10,007 bases of DNA. It comes from Lysobacterales bacterium (GTDB lineage Bacteria > Pseudomonadota > Gammaproteobacteria > Xanthomonadales > SZUA-36). The notes under the pieces are model-generated. The model was not told where the DNA came from. It searched no databases and worked only from the letters and a program-made list of their open reading frames with translations. Positions 1 to 6,545 of this stretch are shown here, in pieces. The DNA is taken from positions 1 through 10,007 of the forward strand of contig JABSSV010000385.1 of assembly GCA_013213875.1 (NCBI GenBank), written 5' to 3'. The number at the start of each line of letters is the position of its first letter. The first letter of the stretch is position 1. Made by a program: the position numbers and the translations under genes.

Positions 1-1875
1 CAGGTTCGGATCCTTGATCTCTGTATCGTTATAGGCGTAACCAAGGGTCATGAGCAGGTTATCCGTGAGTAGCCACTGCATGTCCAGCTCGAATCCGGTC
101 GCCGTGGCCTTGGCCGCGTTGATCACCTGATTGGTGTTGCTGGCGCCACCAATAATGGACAGCTGGATGTCCTCCACCTCATAGGTGAAGACCGCCATAT
201 TCAGCGCCAGGCGATTGTCCAGGAAGTTGGCCTTGTAACCGATCTCATAGGACAGCACGGTTTCTGAATCAGCAATGGTCGGAAACTCTAGGACCGCCAC
301 ATCGCGCCCCTGAATGGTTGGCCCACGGAAGCCGTAGGCAATGCGTCCAAACAGCGTTTGTGTGCTGGCCACGGACCAGTGCGCCGCCACATCCCAGCTG
401 ACCTGATCATCTTCGGCGCTGAGGGGGCTGATGGTGGGAATTCCCAGGCTTTCCCAGAGGCCCGAATACTGCAGTACGCGATACTTTTTCTCATCGTCCG
501 TGTAGCGCAAACCGCCCAGCACCCGCCATTCTTCATTCAGTTCAAAGGCGGCCTGACCGAACACAGCCCAGGCCTCGTTGTCGTAGCGCACGCGCGTGTT
601 CTGACCCAATGAGGCAAAGGAGTCGGTCTCTACGGTCAGTGAGGAATCAAAGTAGTAGAAACCGGTTTGCCAGGAAAAAGCGCCCTCCGCGTCGGACGCG
701 AGCCGGAATTCCTGGGTGAACTGGTCCGTGTCGGCACCATCCTCGGTCACCGACGGCACCAGAATCGTGCCCGGGAACGTTAACGTCGGCACACCGAACA
801 CGGGCGCGGCCGGGTCGCAGACGATGCCAGCCGGGCATGGCGCAGAGTTAGTGAAGTCGACCACGCCACCATCGATATCGCCCCGGCTGGAGCCATCAGC
901 ATCCTGGAAGGATGTGATGGAGGTCAGCGTTGAGCCATTGGCGAAGGCCCACTCCAGATTCAGCGTAACACCGGTGTTTTCGTAGCTCTGCGGATTATTG
1001 TCGCCACCGTCAAAATAGACCGTGTCACGATCGTAGTTACCATTCAGATCGTTACTGCCGGTGTTAAAGATGTTGGCCCGGAAAATAGACGCGGTGCCGT
1101 CCAAATCGCGAGCCTGGGCCAGCAGCAGCCCGCGGAAGCTATCCGTTTCATATTGCAACTGGATACGCCCCGCCTTTTCATCATAGCCACCCATGGCGTC
1201 GTTTTCGCCAGTGAAGCCGTTATCAATCCAGTCATCGCGCGTACGGTAAATGCCGGAAGCGCGAAAGCTAAAATCGCTGTTTCCCAAAGCGCCACCAATC
1301 GCGCCCTCCACATCTGCCGTGTTAAAAGTCCCCAAGGAGCCGCGCACAAAGCCTTCTGTTTCCTGCGTGGGACGGCGCGTGCTGACCTTGACGATACCGG
1401 CCGTGGTGTTGCGCCCGAACAGCGTGCCCTGCGGGCCACGAATTACCTCAACCTGCTCCACATCGAACAGGGGAAAGCTTTTCAGCACCACATTCTCCAT
1501 GACCACATCATCAAGGATGTAGGACACGGGCTGCGATGCGCCGAGATCGAAATCGATGTTGCCCAGGCCGCGCACATAGAAGCGCGGCGCCGCACGGCCG
1601 TTGGAGGACTCGGCGTAGAGCCCCGGCACACGGCCGGACAGGGCCAGCACGTCCTCACCGCCATTGAAGAGCGAATCAAAGCGCTCACCGGAAAGCGTCG
1701 CTATGGAAATGGGCACGTCCTGAAGGTTCTCCTCCCGGCGCGTTGCCGTGACAATCACTTCCTCGAGCACGTTCATGGAAGCGTCCTGCTCCTGTGCGAA
1801 AGCGGCGCTGGCGCCGCAGGCAAGGGCACTGCTTATTGCCACGGCGAGTAAGGCTTGCGGTCGTTTGGTCATCAT
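1..1875 (-). CDS. TonB-dependent outer-membrane receptor, C-terminus beyond left edge
   Basis: Outer-membrane beta-barrel that imports a scarce ligand using energy passed on by TonB. The frame is open from an ATG at 1875 to the left edge: about 625 residues, with perhaps 100-150 more outside, judging by the family's usual 700-800. Residues 1-27 are a Sec signal peptide ending in the AxA-type site SAAFA/Q. A TonB box (EEVIVTATRRE, 38-48) follows. The plug domain covers about 58-165 and contains YVRGLG (100-105) and the conserved RGPQGTLFGRN block (146-156). The remainder alternates aromatic barrel strands with D/N/G-rich loops. One loop carries C347 and C353, probably a disulfide. An alternative ATG lies at 1872; a GGGGAT-like ribosome site precedes both. 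The sequence resembles the many marine TBDRs with a TATRREE box. Ligand (siderophore, vitamin, sugar or lipid-like compound) cannot be read from it, and no adjacent ABC transporter is visible. Confidence 0.95.
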   Translation of the reverse strand, partial: MMTKRPQALLAVAISSALACGASAAFAQEQDASMNVLEEVIVTATRREENLQDVPISIATLSGERFDSLFNGGEDVLALSGRVPGLYAESSNGRAAPRFYVRGLGNIDFDLGASQPVSYILDDVVMENVVLKSFPLFDVEQVEVIRGPQGTLFGRNTTAGIVKVSTRRPTQETEGFVRGSLGTFNTADVEGAIGGALGNSDFSFRASGIYRTRDDWIDNGFTGENDAMGGYDEKAGRIQLQYETDSFRGLLLAQARDLDGTASIFRANIFNTGSNDLNGNYDRDTVYFDGGDNNPQSYENTGVTLNLEWAFANGSTLTSITSFQDADGSSRGDIDGGVVDFTNSAPCPAGIVCDPAAPVFGVPTLTFPGTILVPSVTEDGADTDQFTQEFRLASDAEGAFSWQTGFYYFDSSLTVETDSFASLGQNTRVRYDNEAWAVFGQAAFELNEEWRVLGGLRYTDDEKKYRVLQYSGLWESLGIPTISPLSAEDDQVSWDVAAHWSVASTQTLFGRIAYGFRGPTIQGRDVAVLEFPTIADSETVLSYEIGYKANFLDNRLALNMAVFTYEVEDIQLSIIGGASNTNQVINAAKATATGFELDMQWLLTDNLLMTLGYAYNDTEIKDPNL

Positions 1876-1924
1876 TGCGCGATCCCCGTTAATGGTTTTG
1901 ATTTTCAGCTTATTGGCCGGCATC

Positions 1925-1959
1925 GGGGCTGGCCCGGCTACGCAGCCCCGGCACGGGGC
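1925..1959 (-). promoter_or_regulatory. Leader with two mutually exclusive hairpins before the receptor gene
   Basis: In the inferred 5' leader of the receptor mRNA, the block at 1943-1949 (CAGCCCC on the plus strand) can pair in two ways. It pairs with 1925-1931 (GGGGCTG, 7 bp, 11-base loop). Alternatively 1945-1950 pairs with 1954-1959 (GCCCCG/CGGGGC, 6 bp, 3-base loop). The two stems cannot form together. This is the geometry of an attenuator or a thermo/ligand switch, but no known riboswitch class is recognised. In G+C-rich DNA it may be chance. Confidence 0.3.
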
Positions 1960-1984
1960 GCTGGCAGCATCAATAGCCTGCTGA

Positions 1985-2014
1985 TTTATAACATATATTT
2001 AACGATTCAGGTAA
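1985..2014 (-). promoter_or_regulatory. Probable sigma-70 promoter of the TonB-dependent receptor
   Basis: Read on the minus strand, a TATAAA hexamer at 1985-1990 is preceded by TGT, giving an extended -10 (TGnTATAAA). A TTACCT hexamer lies 18 bases upstream at 2009-2014. The segment is the only A+T-rich patch between the cytochrome gene and the receptor. Start of transcription would be near 1978, leaving a leader of about 100 bases. Predicted by eye only; no operator is recognised here. Confidence 0.5.
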
Positions 2015-2148
2015 TCAGTAAGCAGCTGTTCACCGGTCGTTGGCGATGAGAGCCCACCGCAGGGCCGTTCGAGGTGTGCCCGGCTAAGCTGGAAAGTGCG
2101 CCACTCAGCGCCGCCCGAGGTCCACTTGCCCGGCTTACTTATCCGGAC

Positions 2149-2976
2149 CTAGCGCTGTTTCAGGTACTCGTAGATGGCGTCCACTTCTTCTGCGCGCAAA
2201 AAGCGGTAACGCTGTGCGGCCAAGTCGGCTTTCATTGCCACCTCGCGGCCCGCGGGCGCGATACCTTTGGTCAGCAGCTCACTGAATTCGACCCGGTCAT
2301 AGTTGGATAGGCGACCCAAGGCGGGCGCAAGCGTGTCGATGCCCTGCAGGTCGGAGCCGTGACACTGGGAGCAGCTGACCGTTGCCAAATACTCGCCCAG
2401 ACGCCTCGGACTGTCCCGGAACGTATCGCGCCAGGGTTGCGTAAGGCGCTGTTCCGCAGCGGCCGGCAGCTGCCCGCGGACAATGCGGTAGCGGGTCAGC
2501 AGACCATAGTCCGTGGGCTTGGGCGCGTTACCTTCAGAGGTCAGTTGCAGGAGGTGGCTGTAGATCGCACTGAAATCCCGGTCCGTTAGGGCCGAAAAAG
2601 AAGCGCTGGGCATGACAAAGACACTGCTTCCGTCAGGCTTGATGCCCTGACGCAGCACCGCCTCTATTTCGTTGAGGGTCAAATTGGATGCTTTTTGCGT
2701 CAGGTTTGGTGCCGTGATGCGCCCGTTCAGCGCATGCTCATAGAGCACCTGTCCTTGCATGCGGTCACCGTGGCAACTGACACAACCAAAGACTTTCGAC
2801 AGGCGAGCGCCCTCGCTCTGGATATCGTCTCCAGATACGAGCGCAACGCGCCGAGGCTCCGGCACGTGGCTCCGGTTAATGGTTTGCTGGCTCTTGAGAT
2901 AGACGTAGGCTGAGCAAAACCAGCCCACGGCAAATACCCCCAGGAACGTTCGAGCAATCCAGCGCATCAAGAACAT
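2149..2976 (-). CDS. Membrane-anchored diheme cytochrome c
   Basis: Periplasmic electron-transfer protein of 275 residues. Residues 5-27 form an uncleaved hydrophobic anchor or signal. Two class I cytochrome c domains follow, each with a CxxCH heme site: C65-V-S-C-H69 and C202-S-Q-C-H206. Likely axial methionines are M122 (in VFVMPS) and M248 (in REVAMK). Each domain ends in the usual helix (DFSAIYSHL; EEVDAIYEYLKQ). Such two-domain cytochromes often serve as electron acceptors for periplasmic dehydrogenases, but no dehydrogenase gene adjoins this one. Start: the ATG at 2976 follows an AGAGGGAGA ribosome site. The frame extends upstream to 3171, but that part (rich in G, P and R) has no ribosome site and would bury the anchor, so I reject it. 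The gene is divergent from the dioxygenase at 3170 and ends 273 bases before the receptor gene. Confidence 0.93.
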   Translation of the reverse strand: MFLMRWIARTFLGVFAVGWFCSAYVYLKSQQTINRSHVPEPRRVALVSGDDIQSEGARLSKVFGCVSCHGDRMQGQVLYEHALNGRITAPNLTQKASNLTLNEIEAVLRQGIKPDGSSVFVMPSASFSALTDRDFSAIYSHLLQLTSEGNAPKPTDYGLLTRYRIVRGQLPAAAEQRLTQPWRDTFRDSPRRLGEYLATVSCSQCHGSDLQGIDTLAPALGRLSNYDRVEFSELLTKGIAPAGREVAMKADLAAQRYRFLRAEEVDAIYEYLKQR

Positions 2977-2995
2977 TCTCCCTCTTTTACATGGC

Positions 2996-3001
2996 ATGAT
3001 A
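2996..3001 (-). promoter_or_regulatory. Possible extended -10 element of the cytochrome c gene
   Basis: Minus-strand TATCAT preceded by TGC gives TGCTATCAT, an extended -10 with one mismatch. No good -35 stands 16-18 bases upstream. Transcription would start near 2989, giving a leader of only about 13 bases that still holds the AGAGGGAGA ribosome site. No promoter could be assigned for the divergent plus-strand gene at 3170. Confidence 0.35.
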
Positions 3002-3169
3002 GCAAAGTGACGAGGAAAAGCAGGAACAGGCCCGGCAAGATGCATGACAGCAAGCTTATGGCGCCACCGCGACCATGGGACTTCCTGGGGCGGGCAAGCC
3101 ATTCCGCCCGGCATGCGGTCGCCAAGGCCAGTGACATACCGTCCCGGGCACTCCCCGGCGTCAACGCCC

Positions 3170-4027
3170 ATGACTAAGGGGGCGTTAAGCAGTCATCAGC
3201 TGCGGCATTACCGGCAGCAGGGATTTCTGGTTCTGGAAGCCTTTCTCGATGCGGCCACGCTGGCGTCTCTCCGGAACGCCAGCGCAGAACTGGTGAGCGC
3301 CTTCAATCCCGCACAGCATCGCAGTGTTTTCCGCACCACGGATCAGGATCAGGGGCGGGACGAGACCTTTTTCCGGTCAGCGGAAAAGGTCGAGTACTTT
3401 CTCGAAGATGAGGCACTGGACAGCAACGGTGAGCTCACCGTAGCGGCGGAACGGGCCGTTAACAAGATTGGTCATGCGCTACATGATCACATTCCCGCCT
3501 TTCGTTCCTTCTGCCAGCTCCCCCTATTGGCCGCGCTCTTGAAGCAGCTTGGCATGGCTCACCCTGTGCTGTGGCAGACCATGCTGATCTTCAAGCAGCC
3601 CGGTATCGGCGGCGAAGTCCGCTGGCATCAGGATGCCACCTACCTGTACACAGAACCCTCAGCCGTGATGGGTCTATGGTTCGCGCTGGAAGACGCCACC
3701 CGTGACAACGGCTGCCTGTGGCTGGCGCCGGGCGCCCATGACAGCCCCTTGCGCGAGCGCTATCGCGTCGATTGGCACACACGCCGGGGCACGCTGGAAA
3801 CCATCCATGAGCAGCCCTGGCCCACCGTGGAAGAAGCCGTACCCCTGGAGGTGCCCGCGGGCAGCCTGGTGCTTTTTAGCGACCATATGCCCCACTACAG
3901 CAGTGCCAACCGCTCGGACCAATCACGTCTGGCGCTGACGCTACACGCGGCCGACCGATCGGCGCATTGGGATGCCGCCAACTGGCTACAGCGCCCTACC
4001 CTCGCCCCCTTCCTGCTGGGCACTTGA
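3170..4027 (+). CDS. PhyH-family Fe(II)/2-oxoglutarate dioxygenase, PHYHD1-like
   Basis: Non-heme iron oxygenase of 285 residues in the phytanoyl-CoA dioxygenase family. These enzymes couple oxidation of 2-oxoglutarate to hydroxylation of a substrate, in the cytoplasm. The iron ligands are visible as H153-x-D155 (RWHQD) and distal H242 (MPHYSSAN). R253 (SDQSRLA) is the likely 2-oxoglutarate anchor. From memory it aligns along its length with animal PHYHD1: GFLVLEAF near the start, INKIGHALH-like 100-105, IFKQPGIGGEV 140-150, YTEP 160-163, and a DNGCLW block at 179-184. The true substrate of that subfamily is not known to me, so phytanoyl-CoA should not be assumed. Start: ATG 3170 matches where PHYHD1 begins, but no clear ribosome site precedes it. 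The frame is open upstream to an ATG at 3044 with no family similarity. The stop overlaps the ribosome site of the flavodoxin gene. Confidence 0.92.
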   Translation: MTKGALSSHQLRHYRQQGFLVLEAFLDAATLASLRNASAELVSAFNPAQHRSVFRTTDQDQGRDETFFRSAEKVEYFLEDEALDSNGELTVAAERAVNKIGHALHDHIPAFRSFCQLPLLAALLKQLGMAHPVLWQTMLIFKQPGIGGEVRWHQDATYLYTEPSAVMGLWFALEDATRDNGCLWLAPGAHDSPLRERYRVDWHTRRGTLETIHEQPWPTVEEAVPLEVPAGSLVLFSDHMPHYSSANRSDQSRLALTLHAADRSAHWDAANWLQRPTLAPFLLGT

Positions 4028-4031
4028 GGGC

Positions 4032-4610
4032 ATGGACTCAGCGGTGCAGATCGGTGTTATTTTTCATTCCGCAACGGGCGCGACCCGGGAATTGGCCCGG
4101 GCGGTCCATGCCGGTGCCGAGCGCGTTCCCGGCGCGCAGGTGCAATCGCTGGACCTGGATCCGGAAGACATCGTTAGAGGCCGCTATGGACGGGATGATG
4201 TGCTGTCCCGCCTCAGTGAACTGGACGCGATGGTGTTTGGCTCCCCAACCTTTATGGGCTGCGTATCGGCCCAGTTCAAAGCTTTTGCTGATGCCACCGG
4301 CGATCTGTGGGCAGCGCAGGCCTGGGCGGGCAAGCTGGCTGCGGGCTTCACCATCGGCTCGAACCCGGCGGGTGATCAGCTGGGTACGCTCCAATATCTG
4401 CAGCTTTTTGCCAGCCAGCACGGCATGCTCTGGGCCGGCCTGTCCGTGCCTGGCTACTGCGAGGAGCGCCAGCTGAATCGACTGGGGGCCCAGACCGGGC
4501 TCATTGCCTGCTCCGCGGACGGCGCCGTGCACGCCGATGACCTGAATACAGCGTGCTATCTGGGACAGCGTGTGGCGCAGCTGGCGCAGCGACAGCGCGG
4601 GCCCAGTTAA
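4032..4610 (+). CDS. WrbA-like flavodoxin / NAD(P)H:quinone oxidoreductase family protein
   Basis: Soluble FMN protein of 192 residues with the flavodoxin fold. An FMN phosphate loop is seen at 11-18 (FHSATGATRE region, S/T-x-T-G-x-T type). A WrbA-like segment follows: FGSPTFMGCVSAQFKAF (69-85) and DLW...WAGKLAAGF (91-106). WrbA itself has the same order of FG(T/S)PT, SAQ, a TGxLW block and GK. The later half is less typical: it lacks the usual glycine-rich GGGQE segment, having NPAGDQLGTLQ at 111-121. The role is therefore probably two-electron transfer to a quinone-like or small acceptor, but only the fold is certain. It lies 4 bases after the dioxygenase stop, and its GAGGG ribosome site (4026-4030) overlaps that stop, so translation is probably coupled. 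The spacing to the ATG is unusually tight; a GTG at 4044 is a possible alternative. An ATG at 3972 would overlap the dioxygenase gene deeply and is unlikely. Confidence 0.88.
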   Translation: MDSAVQIGVIFHSATGATRELARAVHAGAERVPGAQVQSLDLDPEDIVRGRYGRDDVLSRLSELDAMVFGSPTFMGCVSAQFKAFADATGDLWAAQAWAGKLAAGFTIGSNPAGDQLGTLQYLQLFASQHGMLWAGLSVPGYCEERQLNRLGAQTGLIACSADGAVHADDLNTACYLGQRVAQLAQRQRGPS

Positions 4611-5647
4611 TCCCCGGGCTTCGCCGCGTCGTACGCAGCTCCCTGGAGCCGTTGCCCGAAGCGATTCCGTAAAGCCTGCTTGCGGTCCGCACTGATAAAA
4701 GCCAGCTCCAGGGACTCCGTTTGCGCCTGCGCCAACTGCGCAGGTGATAAGCCGGCCGCCGGCCCTGCCACCTCATATTCATGGCCGATGGTGATCGCAC
4801 TGATGGCCGGATCGTCTGTATTCAGACAGAATCGAACACCGGCCTCGGCAAGCTGCCGGATCGGGTGCTGCGCATAGGAGGCCACCGCCTGAATATGCAG
4901 ATTGGAGGTCGGACAACACTCCAGCCCAATGTCGTTGTGCACCAGATAGGCCACCAACTCCGGATCTTCTGCGGCTCTGAAACCGTGCCCGATGCGCTCG
5001 GCCCCCAAATCCCGGATCGCACTCCACACACTGTCTGGCCCGGCTGCTTCTCCCGCATGCACGGTCACGTGCAGGCCCGCGTCACGGACCTGACGAAAGT
5101 GGTCGCGAAACAGCGCCGCAGGGAAACCGGCCTCGTCACCCGCGAGATCAATCGCCACCAGCCGGTCACGGCAGGTGAGCAAGGCCTGTAACTCGCGCTC
5201 ACAGAGCTCAGGCCCATAGCTACGACTCAGAATGCCGATGGCCTCGGCTTCCACCCCGAAATCCTGCTGCCCGGCCCGCAACCCGTCCAGACAGGCTTCC
5301 ACCACCGCCTCCGCCACCAAACCATGCCGTTCCGCCATGAACCAGGGCGAAAAGCGCAGCTCTACATAGCTCAGGCCCTCCTTTGCCGCATCCTCGACGT
5401 TCTCATAGGCGACCCGCCGGCAAGCGTCTTCGTCCACCAGAATTTCAGTCAGATAGCGGAAGCGCTCCAGAAAAGCCAGCAGGCCCGGTTCACTCCCGTC
5501 GATCTGCACAAAGGGCGCCAACGTTTCCTCCGTATCCGCGGGTAGCGCCAAACCGTGCTGCCGGGCAAGGTCTAAAATGGTGCTGAGGCGGACCGCACCA
5601 TCAAGATGACGGTGCAATTCCCCCAGCGGTTGGCTTGCATCGAGCAT
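4607..5647 (-). CDS. add: Adenosine deaminase
   Basis: Zinc hydrolase of 346 residues that converts adenosine and deoxyadenosine to inosine and deoxyinosine in purine salvage, in the cytoplasm. It follows E. coli Add closely from end to end, with LHRHLDGAVR near the N-terminus, YVELRFSP (94-101), VTVHAGEAAGP (194-204), GAERIGHG (215-222) and LNTDDP (275-280). Zinc ligands are H12, H14, H197 and D278. E200 is the catalytic proton donor, H221 the base, and D279 the conserved substrate contact. The start at 5647 is fixed by a perfect GGAGGT ribosome site (5652-5657) four bases upstream. The frame stays open to 5758, but that stretch has no Add similarity. The stop TAA (4607-4609) overlaps the convergent flavodoxin stop in the shared TTAA. 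There is no terminator between the two genes, so each transcript probably runs into the other. A long inverted repeat lies upstream (5701-5745). Confidence 0.97.
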   Translation of the reverse strand: MLDASQPLGELHRHLDGAVRLSTILDLARQHGLALPADTEETLAPFVQIDGSEPGLLAFLERFRYLTEILVDEDACRRVAYENVEDAAKEGLSYVELRFSPWFMAERHGLVAEAVVEACLDGLRAGQQDFGVEAEAIGILSRSYGPELCERELQALLTCRDRLVAIDLAGDEAGFPAALFRDHFRQVRDAGLHVTVHAGEAAGPDSVWSAIRDLGAERIGHGFRAAEDPELVAYLVHNDIGLECCPTSNLHIQAVASYAQHPIRQLAEAGVRFCLNTDDPAISAITIGHEYEVAGPAAGLSPAQLAQAQTESLELAFISADRKQALRNRFGQRLQGAAYDAAKPGD

Positions 5648-5651
5648 AGGC

Positions 5652-5657
5652 ACCTCC
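5652..5657 (-). promoter_or_regulatory. Strong ribosome binding site that fixes the add start
   Basis: Minus-strand GGAGGT stands four bases before the ATG at 5647. It is the strongest ribosome site in the window and decides between this start and the longer open frame that begins at 5758. Confidence 0.85.
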
Positions 5658-5700
5658 GGTTTTGCCAAGGAAATTGTAGCGGTACAGCTGGCTAACAGGA

Positions 5701-5745
5701 ATGGGCCGGGGGCATTGAGCTGGGAGCCAATGCCTCCCGGTCCGT
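5701..5745. repeat. Long inverted repeat / stem-loop upstream of add
   Basis: The core is GGCATTG (5711-5717) pairing perfectly with CAATGCC (5728-5734). With one bulged base at 5735, the stem continues as CCGGG (5706-5710) with CCCGG (5736-5740), giving 12 base pairs. On the plus-strand RNA it extends further through 5701-5705 with 5741-5745, using two G-U pairs. The inner loop can close as GCT/AGC. Read from add, the hairpin would sit about 60 bases before the start codon, in the leader if transcription begins in the A+T-rich island. No T-run follows on either strand, so it is not an ordinary intrinsic terminator. Confidence 0.55.
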
Positions 5746-5861
5746 GGACCGCAGTCATTCCTTCAGGCTATAAGATCTATTGGATCAATTTATTTCATTA
5801 ATAACCTGCCTTCTGTCACACTAACCCGCACCTGAATCAGGGTCCGAGGAACCGCGACCTG

Positions 5862-5879
5862 ACCGCTGCTAGCGGCGGT
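5862..5879. promoter_or_regulatory. 18-base near-palindrome, possible operator
   Basis: ACCGCTGCTAGCGGCGGT is a palindrome apart from one T/G pair, centred on GCTAGC. It lies about 115 bases before the peroxiredoxin start, a plausible distance for a transcription-factor site. It does not match an OxyR or Fur site that I recognise. A second GCTAGC occurs at 5920-5925. Confidence 0.3.
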
Positions 5880-5943
5880 TGCCAGAAGTCGGGCCAGTCA
5901 GCAACAGACCTGTCGGATTGCTAGCCAGTCTGGCGCCGGGAAC

Positions 5944-5964
5944 TTTGCGCTTTTGGCGCAAAAG
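5944..5964 (+). promoter_or_regulatory. Overlapping inverted repeats just before the peroxiredoxin ribosome site
   Basis: TTTGCGC (5944-5950) and GCGCAAA (5956-5962) form a perfect 7-bp repeat with a 5-base loop. Inside and overlapping it, CTTTTG (5950-5955) and CAAAAG (5959-5964) form a second perfect repeat with a 3-base loop. The two folds exclude each other. They end 16 bases before the AGGA ribosome site (5981-5984), so they are either an operator at the promoter or a leader RNA structure. Confidence 0.4.
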
Positions 5965-5991
5965 CACAAGCGATAAAAAGAGGAAACGAGC

Positions 5992-6522
5992 ATGGAAAAC
6001 CGAGTACCAAATATCACCTTCAAGACCCGCGTTCGCGACGAAAGTGTTGAAGGCCCGAACCCATTCCGTTGGGAAGACGTCACCAGTGACGATATTTTCG
6101 CTGGCAAGAAGGTGGTGATTTTTGCCCTGCCTGGTGCCTTCACACCAACCTGCTCCAGCACGCACCTGCCGGGCTTCGAAGCCAAGTACGACGAACTCAA
6201 AGCCCTGGGCGTTGATGAGATCTATTGCCTGAGCGTGAACGATGCCTTCACCATGTACCAGTGGGGCCAGCATCAGCAGGTTGAGCACGTGAAACTCCTG
6301 CCGGACGGCAGCGGAGACTTCAGCCGCGCCATGGGCATGCTGGTACGCAAGGATAACCTGGGCTTCGGTCTGCGCTCCTGGCGCTACTCCATGCTGGTCA
6401 ACGACGGCGAGATCGAAAAGCTGTTCGCTGAGGCGGGCAAGGAAGATAACTGCGCCACGGACCCGTTTGAGGTGAGCGACGTTGACACCATGCTGGACTA
6501 CCTGAAATCCCAGGCGGCCTGA
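5992..6522 (+). CDS. Prx5-type peroxiredoxin
   Basis: Cytoplasmic thiol peroxidase of 176 residues that reduces hydrogen peroxide and organic hydroperoxides. The active site is in LPGAFTPTCSSTHLP (46-60), with T51 and peroxidatic C54. R131 (SWRYSMLV) is the conserved arginine that activates the thiolate. The GFG-RSWRYSMLV and DPFEVSD segments identify the Prx5 subfamily common in Proteobacteria, here without the C-terminal glutaredoxin domain found in some members. Other cysteines are C79 (YCLSVND) and C154 (EDNCATDPFE). C154 lies near where human PRDX5 has its resolving cysteine, so an atypical 2-Cys cycle is possible, but this is inference. The reductant may be a glutaredoxin or thioredoxin. 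The start follows AGAGGA at a seven-base spacing. The gene stands alone and ends in a strong terminator. Confidence 0.95.
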   Translation: MENRVPNITFKTRVRDESVEGPNPFRWEDVTSDDIFAGKKVVIFALPGAFTPTCSSTHLPGFEAKYDELKALGVDEIYCLSVNDAFTMYQWGQHQQVEHVKLLPDGSGDFSRAMGMLVRKDNLGFGLRSWRYSMLVNDGEIEKLFAEAGKEDNCATDPFEVSDVDTMLDYLKSQAA

Positions 6523-6545
6523 ACGGGCTTAAGAACAGCATATGA

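Larger units (their letters stand above)
5648..5991. other. 344-base divergent spacer between add and the peroxiredoxin gene
   Basis: No gene is supported here. Next to add lies a strong inverted repeat (5701-5745) followed by an overlapping second one (5738-5751, CGGTCC-GT-GGACCG). An A+T-rich island at about 5766-5810 is the likely place for promoters of both divergent genes, but I could not fit convincing -35/-10 pairs with normal spacing on either strand. The peroxiredoxin side holds a near-palindrome at 5862-5879 and a compact pair of overlapping inverted repeats at 5944-5964. Confidence 0.6.

Noticed and set aside
1153..1851. 232-residue plus-strand open frame
   Set aside because: It is antisense to the TonB-dependent receptor, whose motifs are unmistakable, and encodes nothing recognisable.
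3044..3169. Longer start of the PhyH-family gene at 3044
   Set aside because: The added residues have no similarity to the family and would overlap the upstream region of the divergent cytochrome gene; the PHYHD1-like N-terminus begins at 3170.
2977..3171. Extension of the cytochrome c frame to an upstream start (340 residues)
   Set aside because: The extra 65 residues lack a ribosome site and family likeness, and would place the membrane anchor internally. The ATG at 2976 has AGAGGGAGA before it.
4038..4532. 164-residue minus-strand open frame opposite the flavodoxin gene
   Set aside because: The plus strand carries the clear flavodoxin motifs; the minus frame shows no family signature.
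5648..5758. Longer N-terminus of adenosine deaminase
   Set aside because: The segment includes the long hairpin and has no Add similarity, while a perfect GGAGGT site precedes the ATG at 5647.
5945..5977. Peroxiredoxin promoter from TTGCGC (5945-5950) and GATAAA (5972-5977)
   Set aside because: The spacing is 21 bases and the -10 would overlap the ribosome site region, leaving almost no leader.
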